Source: DAOPYE01 sp035352715
GTDB lineage: Bacteria; Acidobacteriota; Holophagae; Holophagales; Holophagaceae
Assembly (NCBI GenBank): GCA_035352715.1
Contig: DAOPYE010000074.1
Coordinates: 1-12,591, forward strand
DNA: 12,591 nt
Direction of reading: 5' to 3'
Both the position numbers and the translations under genes were made by a program. Shown here one piece after another: positions 1-6,419 of the stretch (position 1 is the first letter of the stretch; the number at the start of each line of letters is the position of its first letter). The notes below the pieces were generated by a model that made no database searches, was not told the DNA's origin, and saw nothing but the letters and a program-made list of their open reading frames with translations.

Positions 1-55
1 ACGCCCGACCCTCAGATTCGTAGTCTGATGCTCTATCCAGCTGAGCTACGGGACC
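1..55 (-). tRNA. tRNA-Arg (anticodon ACG), 3' part cut off by the window edge
   Basis: Read on the minus strand from 55 towards 1, the sequence opens with a 7-base acceptor strand GGTCCCG, then TA, a D-stem GCTC...GAGC with a normal D-loop, and an anticodon stem TCAGA/TCTGA enclosing the loop CTACGAA. The anticodon is therefore ACG, which decodes arginine CGN codons after A34 is deaminated to inosine. The variable loop and the first bases of the T-stem are visible; the T-loop, the 3' acceptor strand and any CCA lie outside the window. It sits 44 bases downstream of the VanZ-LpxH-like gene on the same strand, and that gap shows no convincing terminator. Confidence 0.93.
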
Positions 56-99
56 AAACATCCACAACAGGCAGCAGAAGCAGCGTGCCGCGGAGTTTT

Positions 100-1269
100 T
101 TAGTGTATCGCATCCGGCGTGGATGTCCACCGCAATTCTTCGGGGGCCTGCTCGGCGGGGGTGCGGACGAAGGTAGGCAGCACCTCCAGTCGACCTTGAG
201 ACCACTGCGCAAAGACGCCTTCGTGCGCCCAAGGAAGCGCAATGCCGTTGGCCTCGACTTCGTGAGTGTGGAAATGGCCGACGACGACGGTCTTGTCGGG
301 ATGCAGGGTGGACGCGGCGCGGAAAGCCTCGCGCGGGAAGCTCTGCTTGTGGGTGCGGTTGGTCGTGCGCAGGGAGCGTTCCAGCTTGCGTGAGAGCGCC
401 TGGGCGAGACGGGGCGGCAGCAGGCTCATCAGCAGCCACAGCGGCCCGCTTCTCGAGATCAGGTTCCACAGGCGGTAGCGGCGATCGGCGCCATTGATCA
501 AATCGCCGTGCTCGAAGACAAGCCCTTCCGCGGGCAGTTCGCCCCCGATGCCTTCGCCAATGAAATCAAAGCGATCCTTCAGGGCATCCAGAAAGTAGTC
601 GCGATTGCCCCCCCACAGGCCGACCCATCGCCCTGCCGCCCGGCGTTCCTGCACCCACCAGAGGAACGAGCGCTGGGCCTCGTTCTGCATGGAGGGAAAG
701 CCCACCCAAACATCGAACACGTCGCCCAGGAACAGCCAATCGGCCTCGGGGTGCGCCAGGGCCGCTTCACGCAACCCCGTCAGCTCTTCGTTCCAGTGGG
801 GGTCCGCCACCAGCATGAGCGGCCGCCCGGCGTCAGGGCGCTCCCGGCGGCCCCGCCACCAGCTCAGCCCAGCCAGATGGCGACCATAGAGCATCGGGAT
901 GCAGGACGCCGAGAGCGCGATGACGGCGCCCATGGAATCCGCCATCCAATCCAAGACATCGCATTCGCGCCCCGGCACGAAGCGCTGATGGAACTCATCC
1001 GTGGCCCCGAACAACGACACCGCCACAAAGATCCACAGATGCCTGCGATGCAGCGGGAATCCGCCTGACCAGTGGCGGAATTCCAGTTCCAACGTCAGCG
1101 CCAACACCCCAAAAGCGCTCGCATGCGCCAGCTTGTCCCAGGGACTGGGCAGGCTCACGCCGTAGGGCAGCACGGAGCGGCTGCTGAGCCAAAAGATGGT
1201 GGCGGCCACCAGCACGGATGGAAGATACAACCAGAAACGACGCATCCCTCCATCGAACCACAAAACCAT
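100..1269 (-). CDS. VanZ-like membrane domain fused to LpxH-like UDP-2,3-diacylglucosamine hydrolase
   Basis: A single 389-residue frame carries two domains. Residues about 9-125 are VanZ-like: hydrophobic segments, the WDKLAHASAFG stretch (44-54) and a DEFHQ...DVLDWMADSMGA stretch (91-114). Residues about 150-365 are a calcineurin-type metallophosphoesterase of the LpxH kind. The metal-site motifs are all present: D156-x-H158, GD183-xx-D186, G-N222-R-D224, H254-GD and GH332-x-H334. LpxH removes UMP from UDP-2,3-diacylglucosamine to give lipid X in lipid A synthesis, at the inner face of the cytoplasmic membrane; that role here is inferred from motifs. VanZ domains have no settled general function. 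The start at 1269 has an AGGG about 10 bases upstream. An in-frame ATG at 1245 is preceded by GGAGG but much too close. An internal ATG at 816 would give a 238-residue LpxH-only protein but lacks a Shine-Dalgarno sequence. A divergent gene starts 21 bases away. Confidence 0.85.
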   Translation of the reverse strand: MVLWFDGGMRRFWLYLPSVLVAATIFWLSSRSVLPYGVSLPSPWDKLAHASAFGVLALTLELEFRHWSGGFPLHRRHLWIFVAVSLFGATDEFHQRFVPGRECDVLDWMADSMGAVIALSASCIPMLYGRHLAGLSWWRGRRERPDAGRPLMLVADPHWNEELTGLREAALAHPEADWLFLGDVFDVWVGFPSMQNEAQRSFLWWVQERRAAGRWVGLWGGNRDYFLDALKDRFDFIGEGIGGELPAEGLVFEHGDLINGADRRYRLWNLISRSGPLWLLMSLLPPRLAQALSRKLERSLRTTNRTHKQSFPREAFRAASTLHPDKTVVVGHFHTHEVEANGIALPWAHEGVFAQWSQGRLEVLPTFVRTPAEQAPEELRWTSTPDAIH

Positions 1270-1289
1270 GAAGACGCTACCCTGCTGGC

Positions 1290-1820
1290 ATGACCGAGAC
1301 GTTCACCTTTCGCCCCATCGGCTTCGCCCGAACCCCCTTTGATCGCCGCATCGACGCGCCCCATCAGGCCACCGTGGTGGAAGGCACCGAGACCCTGGAA
1401 CTGGCCGGGGGGCTCATTGAATTGAATGAAGAACTGCCCCTGGAAGCACTTCGCGATCTGGAGGGCTTCGAGCGCATCTGGGTGATCTTCGTGCTCGACC
1501 GCAGCCAGGGCTGGGGTCCGCTGGTGCGCCCGCCGCGCGGCAAGGCCAAGCGGGGTGTGCTGGCCACGCGATCCCCGGACCGCCCCAACCCCATCGGGCT
1601 TTCCGCCATCGAGCTGCTGGGCGTGGAAGGCCGCACCCTGAGGGTTCGCGGCCACGATCTGCTGGATGGTACGCCCATCCTGGATATCAAGCCCTACGTG
1701 CCGTACGCCGACGCGTTCCCGGACGCACGGGCCGGCTGGATCGACGAAGTGGATGCAGCCACAGGGCGCTTTTCCGCCCCCGGCCCCCGGCGCCCCCGCA
1801 AGCCAAAGCGCGCACAATAG
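1290..1820 (+). CDS. trmO: tRNA (N6-threonylcarbamoyladenosine(37)-N6)-methyltransferase TrmO
   Basis: TrmO (TsaA/YaeB, VirR-like fold) uses S-adenosylmethionine to methylate t6A at position 37 of certain ANN-decoding tRNAs, which tunes decoding. The 176-residue product starts with the family's IGFARTPF region (10-17). It carries the signature GVLATRSPDRPNPIGLS (89-105) and the strongly conserved DGTPILDIKPYVPYAD block (126-141). It is shorter than E. coli TrmO (about 235 residues), lacking most of the C-terminal extension; compact versions are common in the family. The last 15 residues are rich in Pro, Arg and Lys. The start is chosen by homology because no strong Shine-Dalgarno sequence precedes it. 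It is divergent from the VanZ-LpxH-like gene and lies 17 bases ahead of the sirtuin gene, so these two are probably co-transcribed. Confidence 0.93.
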   Translation: MTETFTFRPIGFARTPFDRRIDAPHQATVVEGTETLELAGGLIELNEELPLEALRDLEGFERIWVIFVLDRSQGWGPLVRPPRGKAKRGVLATRSPDRPNPIGLSAIELLGVEGRTLRVRGHDLLDGTPILDIKPYVPYADAFPDARAGWIDEVDAATGRFSAPGPRRPRKPKRAQ

Positions 1821-1837
1821 GGACCAGGCAGGCTCCC

Positions 1838-2551
1838 ATGCACATCGCACCCAAATCCTTCATCGTCGTTCTCACCGGAGCGGGCATCAGCGCGGAATCG
1901 GGGCTATCCACCTTCCGCGCCTCCGATGGCCTGTGGGAGCAGCATCGCGTGGAAGACGTCGCCACGCCGGAAGGGTTCGCGCGGGATCCCGAGCTGGTGC
2001 ACCGCTTCTACAACGCGCGGCGACGACAGCTGCGCGACGTGGAAGCCAACGCCGCGCACCAGGCGCTGGCGAGGCTGGAACACGCTTGGCCCGGAGGCGT
2101 GCTGGTGGTGACCCAGAACGTGGATGATCTGCACGAGCGCGGCGGCAGCCAGCACCTGATCCATATGCACGGCGAGCTGCTGAAGGCGCGCTGCCAGCGC
2201 TGCGGCGCCATCCACGACTGGGATGGCGACACCGGGCCCGAGACGCCCTGCCCCGCCTGTGGCAAGGCCCCCGGCCTGCGCCCGCACATCGTCTGGTTCG
2301 GCGAGATGCCGCTGGAGATGGAAACGATCTACGCGGCGCTGGATCACTGCGGGCTGTTCGTCTCCATCGGCACCAGCGGCAACGTGTATCCCGCCGCGGG
2401 CTTCGTACAGGCCATCCGGCCGGATGCTCAGAGCATCGAACTGAACCTGGAGCCCTCTCTGGTGCGCTCGAACTTCAAGGAGAGCCGCCAGGGCAGAGCC
2501 ACCGAGCTGGTGCCCGCCTTCGTCGAGGAGATCCTCTCGCAGGTGGGTTGA
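1838..2551 (+). CDS. cobB: NAD-dependent protein deacylase, SIR2 family (CobB-type, class III sirtuin)
   Basis: This is a sirtuin of 237 residues, close to the usual size of bacterial CobB. It removes acyl groups from protein lysines, using NAD+ and releasing nicotinamide and O-acyl-ADP-ribose. The NAD-binding GAGIS (14-18) and AESG lie at the N terminus. TQNVD is at 92-96, the catalytic base is His111 (MHGE), and a four-cysteine zinc site is formed by C119/C122 and C138/C141. RPHIVWFGE follows at 148-156. Tyr58 and Arg61 form the Y-x-x-R pair that marks class III sirtuins and binds the carboxylate of succinyl- or malonyl-lysine, so desuccinylase/demalonylase activity is likely in addition to deacetylation. 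The gene lies 17 bases behind trmO on the same strand. Confidence 0.95.
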   Translation: MHIAPKSFIVVLTGAGISAESGLSTFRASDGLWEQHRVEDVATPEGFARDPELVHRFYNARRRQLRDVEANAAHQALARLEHAWPGGVLVVTQNVDDLHERGGSQHLIHMHGELLKARCQRCGAIHDWDGDTGPETPCPACGKAPGLRPHIVWFGEMPLEMETIYAALDHCGLFVSIGTSGNVYPAAGFVQAIRPDAQSIELNLEPSLVRSNFKESRQGRATELVPAFVEEILSQVG

Positions 2552-2603
2552 CTCAAGATTGCACTTCGACATGGTCAGGAGGCCGGTGTGGGCCACCTTG
2601 GGT

Positions 2604-2637
2604 CCTTCGAAAGTTTCCGAAACATTGAAACCGAAGG
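2604..2637. repeat. bulged inverted repeat in the cobB-muiA spacer
   Basis: CCTTCG (2604-2609) pairs with CGAAGG (2632-2637), and GTTTC (2613-2617) pairs with GAAAC (2627-2631). This gives an 11-pair stem with a 3-base bulge and a 9-base loop. No T-run follows on either strand, so a classical intrinsic terminator is unlikely. It could be an mRNA 3'-end structure of the trmO-cobB transcript or an operator. The remainder of the 275-base spacer (2552-2826) shows no confident gene. Confidence 0.4.
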
Positions 2638-2826
2638 CCACGGGACACCCTTCGGCAATACATGCACGAAAGCCGTTGAGCGAGGGCAGGCCATGAAACG
2701 ACCCGGCACGAAAGGAAGGGGAGCGACGACGGCCCTTCTCGCCTATTTCCGCCCCTCGCATTCCAAATAAACGATCCGACACCTCCCAGACATTCGGACA
2801 CAATGGGAGCCAACTCCGGAGATCCC

Positions 2827-4545
2827 ATGCGCACGATTCTGCAATCGGCCCTTGTGTCTGGCGTGTCCCTGCTGCTCGTGGCCCAGGATTCCCCAATCCA
2901 GAATGCCTTCGTGCTGGAAGCGCCCATTCATCGGGTGCGCCTGCATCCGGACGAAGCCTGGGTCACACGCTCCGGCAGGGTGCGGCTGCCGGAAGCGGGC
3001 GTCTTTCGCATCCAGATCAAGGATCTGCCCAGTGGGTTGCGCGTCGAGGATCTCCAGGCATCGGCGCGGGGCACGTCCGGGCTGCGCCTGGGCGATGTCT
3101 CCGTCGCCAGCGAGGTGCGCGTGATCACCGAGACACCGGAGTGGAAGAAGCTGGAAGCGGAGCGCGACGCCTTGCGGCTCAAGCGCGATGAACTGGAATC
3201 GGAATCGGAAGCCTCGCGCCAGGAGCTGGATTACCTCAAGGGCATCCAGGCCGCCCACGACAAGGAGCTGTCCACGCGGATGGCCTACACCACGCCTGCG
3301 GCCGCGCCCATCCTGCAACTGGGCGATGGCGTCCAGAAACGCACGGCCGAACTCTTGATCAACGAGCGCCGCCGGAAGCGGGATCTGGAGCGCCTGGCAA
3401 AGGAGGAAGCACGCCTGGATGCGGAGATGCGCAAGCGCAGCGCGGGCCAGCGCACGGCCCCCAGCCGCGTGACCCTGGAGCTCAGCGCGGCGCAGGCGGG
3501 CACCGCCGAAGTGGAACTCAGCTACCGCACCCGCGCGGCCCGCTGGCGGCCCCATTACGAGGCGCGGCTTTCCGAAGACCGCAAGCGCCTGGATCTGGCC
3601 CTCTACGCCGCCATCCAGCAGAGCAGCGGCGAGAACTGGCCGGACATCAGCCTGGAGATCAGCAACGCCCGGCCCAGCCGCAATCTCAGCGTGCCCGCCT
3701 ACGATGGCGGACAGGCGGTGGGATGGATGAACGAATCGCCGAAGGAGGAACTCAGCAAGGTCTACGAGAGTGCCGCGATGGAACGCTCCAGCAACGTGAT
3801 GACACAGGCGATGGCGCCGGCGCCATCGGTGCCTCTGGCGGGGGGAGTGCAACGCGACAAGGAGGCAGAAGAATCCAGCGCCAGCGTCATCGAAGAGGCC
3901 AGCGGCCTGGCGGCGACCTTCCGCGTGGAGGGAACCAAGGATGTGCCTTCGGATAACGAGCCGCACCGGTTCAAGGTGCTGGTCCGCGAACTCGAGCCCA
4001 AGCTGACGGTGTTCGCCACGCCGAGGCTGGACCCAACCGCGTTCCTGCTGGCGCGCTTCGCGGCTCCCGGCGGCCTGCCCCTGTTCCCCGGATCACCGGT
4101 CGTGCGCTTCGCGGGCAACCAAAGACTGGGCGAAGCGCCCCTTTCCATTCCTTCCGCGGGCCAGCCCTTTGCCCTGGGCTTTGGCCCCTACAAGGCCGTG
4201 CGGGTGAGCTTCCGCAACGTGGAACACAAACTCGAGACCGTGGGCGCCTTCACCAAGGAGCGGCAGTACACGCTGGTGGACCGCATCGAACTGACCAACG
4301 ATGGCAACGATGCCCTGGAACTCGAGATCCAGGACCGCATCCTCAAGAGCGCCAGCGATCAGGTGAAGATCAACCTGCTGCCGGGCTTTGCCCCCGGATG
4401 GACCGAACCCATCCCCGGCGTGCGCAGCTGGCACCTGAGGCTGGAGCCCAAGGCCCAGCAATCCCTGAACCTGCCCGTGAGCGTGCGGATCCCCAAGGAT
4501 GGCTTCGCGACGGGCATCGAGCTATCGAACCCCGGCGGCGAATAG
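2827..4545 (+). CDS. MuiA-family protein (DUF4140 + DUF4139), probably exported
   Basis: The 572-residue protein starts with a signal-peptide-like segment (Met-Arg, then a hydrophobic run to about residue 18, with AQ-DSP as a plausible cleavage region). A DUF4140-type N-terminal domain follows (about 33-100, with HPDEAWVTRSGRVRLPEAG). Next are charged coiled-coil stretches (about 103-150 and 170-205), and then a DUF4139 domain to the C terminus, with the characteristic YRTRAARWRPHYEARL (233-248) and SGENWPDISLEISNARPS (267-284). The family is named after an Aeromonas mucoidy inhibitor; its biochemical role is unknown. The start at 2827 is chosen because GGAG lies 5 bases upstream and it begins the signal peptide. 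The upstream in-frame ATG at 2803 has no ribosome binding site. A low-complexity Ala/Pro/Ser-rich stretch (about 320-360) may be a linker. Confidence 0.85.
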   Translation: MRTILQSALVSGVSLLLVAQDSPIQNAFVLEAPIHRVRLHPDEAWVTRSGRVRLPEAGVFRIQIKDLPSGLRVEDLQASARGTSGLRLGDVSVASEVRVITETPEWKKLEAERDALRLKRDELESESEASRQELDYLKGIQAAHDKELSTRMAYTTPAAAPILQLGDGVQKRTAELLINERRRKRDLERLAKEEARLDAEMRKRSAGQRTAPSRVTLELSAAQAGTAEVELSYRTRAARWRPHYEARLSEDRKRLDLALYAAIQQSSGENWPDISLEISNARPSRNLSVPAYDGGQAVGWMNESPKEELSKVYESAAMERSSNVMTQAMAPAPSVPLAGGVQRDKEAEESSASVIEEASGLAATFRVEGTKDVPSDNEPHRFKVLVRELEPKLTVFATPRLDPTAFLLARFAAPGGLPLFPGSPVVRFAGNQRLGEAPLSIPSAGQPFALGFGPYKAVRVSFRNVEHKLETVGAFTKERQYTLVDRIELTNDGNDALELEIQDRILKSASDQVKINLLPGFAPGWTEPIPGVRSWHLRLEPKAQQSLNLPVSVRIPKDGFATGIELSNPGGE

Positions 4546-4586
4546 TTCGGAGGGAATGGGCATTCATTGTCGCAATCATTCAAAAC

Positions 4587-4602
4587 AGTGACTATCATCA
4601 CA
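4587..4602. promoter_or_regulatory. CRP-like palindrome upstream of the kinase gene
   Basis: AGTGA-CTATCA-TCACA differs from the E. coli CRP consensus TGTGA-N6-TCACA at one of ten conserved positions. It lies between muiA and the kinase gene, centred about 122 bases before the kinase start. No convincing -10 element is visible at the standard class I or II distances, so both the promoter position and the identity of a cognate CRP/FNR-family regulator are uncertain. Confidence 0.4.
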
Positions 4603-4643
4603 GGCGCACTCCCAGCCCCATTTCCCGAGTCCTGAGCCTCGAG

Positions 4644-4675
4644 CATCGCCACCGAAACATCGCCACCGAACATCG
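4644..4675. repeat. short tandem repeat before the kinase gene
   Basis: CATCGCCACCGAAA (4644-4657) is followed directly by CATCGCCACCGAA (4658-4670) and then by a partial third unit, CATCG (4671-4675). The unit is 13-14 bases. It lies 42 bases before the start of the kinase gene, in its probable 5' untranslated or promoter region. It may be an operator array or simply slippage; nothing in the sequence decides between them. Confidence 0.6.
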
Positions 4676-4716
4676 TCTCCTGGCCTCCCGTTCCGAACCT
4701 GCGATCCGCTGATTCC

Positions 4717-6366
4717 ATGAGCTCCACCTCCCCAACGGCTTCCTCCGCCAAGCCATCGGACCCCGACCCCGCAGCGCCCATTTTGAGCGAGGGCACCGTT
4801 CTGGCTGGACGGTTCCTCATCGAGCAGCTGGCCGGTTCGGGGGGCATGGGAGAGGTCTACAAGGCCTTCGATATCCTGCTAGAGCGCTTCGTCGCCTTGA
4901 AGTTCCTGCTGGACAAGGGACAGGAGACCCCAACCCACCTGCGGCGTTTCCGCCAGGAAGCCCTGGCCCTGGCCCATCTGAACCATCCCCACGTCTGCCA
5001 GCTCTACGATTTCGTATCCACGGAGAAGGGTTCGTTCCTGGCTATCGAATGGGTGGAAGGCCAAACCCTGGATCAAAGCGATCCCGACATGCCCATGGAA
5101 GAGAAGCTGGGCCTTCTCCTCCAGGTCTCCGAAGGCCTGGCCGCAGCCCACGCCAAGGGCATGATCCACCGGGACCTGAAACCGCTGAACCTGATGGTCA
5201 ACAAGGAAGGACAGATCAAGATCCTGGATTTCGGCTTGGCGCGCTTTGCATCCATGGATGAAGGCTCGCCCGTTTCCTCCGCGGATCATCTGATCCCCCA
5301 GGGGACGGACGCCAGCTTCGCGCTGCCAATCAACGCGGCAGAGCTTCCCACCGGCTGTTTCCCAGCGATTTCGGAATCACGTCCCAATCCGCTCACGCAT
5401 GTCGGGTTCTTCATGGGAAGCCCCCGCTACGCCTCGCCCGAACAGGTCCGAGGCGAACTGGCGGGCATGCCCAGCGATGTGTTCTCCTTCGGCATCATCA
5501 TGTGGGAACTGCTCCTGAGCGAACACCCCTACGCTGGTGAAGGGAAGGATCTGCTCAAGGCCATTCTGGAGGGCAAGCGAAAGCCCCTCGGCAGCCGCCT
5601 TCCACGGAACCTGAGCCGCCTGCTGGAGGCCATGCTGGCATCGAATCCCAAGGACCGCCCTTCCGCCAACCAGATCGTGCACGCGTTGCGCGGGCAGATC
5701 CCCGCCTCCGGCATGAGGACCCGCTGGGGGGCAGTGAGCCTTGCCGCTGGGGTGCTGGTCCCAGCGCTGGCCGTGGCCTCGTATTTTGGCTTCCGCGCCG
5801 CAGCGCCCAAGCCGCCGCCGACGCCGACGCCGACGCCAGGCGATGGAGCCGTCGAATCCCCCAAACAAGCCTCTCTGCCCCTCTGGAATTTCGAGAATGG
5901 CACACTCGAGGGCTGGCACGGCTCCGGACCATGGGCGAACGCCTGCTCGATCACGCAGGACGCCCGCTATGTCACCGAAGGCCGGGCCGCCCTCAAGCTC
6001 GACTGCAGTGGCTCCATGGATTGGAATCAGAATCTGGCCATCAACGACGGACCCTTTCCCCGCGATATCCACCACCTCATCCAGGTCACCGTCGATGTCA
6101 ACGCACCTCAGGACTCGGTCTCAGGCATGGATTACTGTGAGATCTACCTGGTCTTCATGTGCCGCCCCAACGGCTGGTACGAAATCAAACGCCAGTTCAG
6201 GCCCGGGCGACAGACCATCACCTTCGACGTGGATCCCAGCCGCATCCAGCAGGAGATCTGGCATGTCTACCTTGTCCTGAACAGCAGCCAACCCTTCAAG
6301 GGCCCCATCTACGTGGATCGCGTCACCGGCAAGGTGGCCCTGGCCGACGCGAAGGCGAATTCCTAG
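4717..6366 (+). CDS. membrane-anchored Ser/Thr protein kinase with carbohydrate-binding-like extracytoplasmic domain
   Basis: This 549-residue Hanks-type kinase phosphorylates Ser/Thr on proteins and has a cytoplasmic N-terminal catalytic domain. The glycine-rich loop is at 38-50 (LAGSGGMGEVYKA). Lys62 binds ATP and Glu81 is the likely helix-C partner. HRDLKPLN (151-158) is the catalytic loop, DFG is at 171-173, and SPE (240-242) replaces APE. About 70 residues separate DFG and SPE, much longer than usual, so the activation segment carries an insertion. A transmembrane helix (about 338-360) leads to a Pro-Thr linker (365-374). The extracytoplasmic domain (about 386-540) opens with LWNFENGTLEGW, a start typical of CBM-like jelly-roll domains. 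It has four cysteines (410, 430, 474, 482). The ligand is unknown. The start codon lacks a clear Shine-Dalgarno sequence. It follows muiA by 171 bases and converges with rmuC. Confidence 0.9.
   Translation: MSSTSPTASSAKPSDPDPAAPILSEGTVLAGRFLIEQLAGSGGMGEVYKAFDILLERFVALKFLLDKGQETPTHLRRFRQEALALAHLNHPHVCQLYDFVSTEKGSFLAIEWVEGQTLDQSDPDMPMEEKLGLLLQVSEGLAAAHAKGMIHRDLKPLNLMVNKEGQIKILDFGLARFASMDEGSPVSSADHLIPQGTDASFALPINAAELPTGCFPAISESRPNPLTHVGFFMGSPRYASPEQVRGELAGMPSDVFSFGIIMWELLLSEHPYAGEGKDLLKAILEGKRKPLGSRLPRNLSRLLEAMLASNPKDRPSANQIVHALRGQIPASGMRTRWGAVSLAAGVLVPALAVASYFGFRAAAPKPPPTPTPTPGDGAVESPKQASLPLWNFENGTLEGWHGSGPWANACSITQDARYVTEGRAALKLDCSGSMDWNQNLAINDGPFPRDIHHLIQVTVDVNAPQDSVSGMDYCEIYLVFMCRPNGWYEIKRQFRPGRQTITFDVDPSRIQQEIWHVYLVLNSSQPFKGPIYVDRVTGKVALADAKANS
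5817..5834 (+). repeat. GCCGAC hexanucleotide microsatellite encoding the Pro-Thr linker
   Basis: Three perfect GCCGAC units encode the Pro-Thr repeats between the kinase transmembrane helix and its ectodomain. Because the unit is six bases, gain or loss of copies would change linker length by a dipeptide without breaking the frame. Confidence 0.7.
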
Positions 6367-6419
6367 CACCCTGAGGGCATCCAGCCTCGCGTTCTTAAGG
6401 GTGGCGAACGAAGCGGTCT

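Noticed and set aside
1155..2896. Long minus-strand frames opposite trmO and cobB
   Set aside because: Both plus-strand genes are clear family members; the opposing products have no recognisable motifs and cross gene boundaries.
2743..3966. 407-codon open frame on the minus strand opposite the MuiA-family gene
   Set aside because: It lies antisense to a gene with a signal peptide and two recognisable domains; the product is Arg/His/Ala-rich with no family features.
6367..6419. Possible terminator between the convergent kinase and rmuC genes
   Set aside because: CACCCT/AGGGTG and CGTTC/GAACG can pair, but the stems are short, the first has a 25-base loop, and there is no good T-run on either strand.
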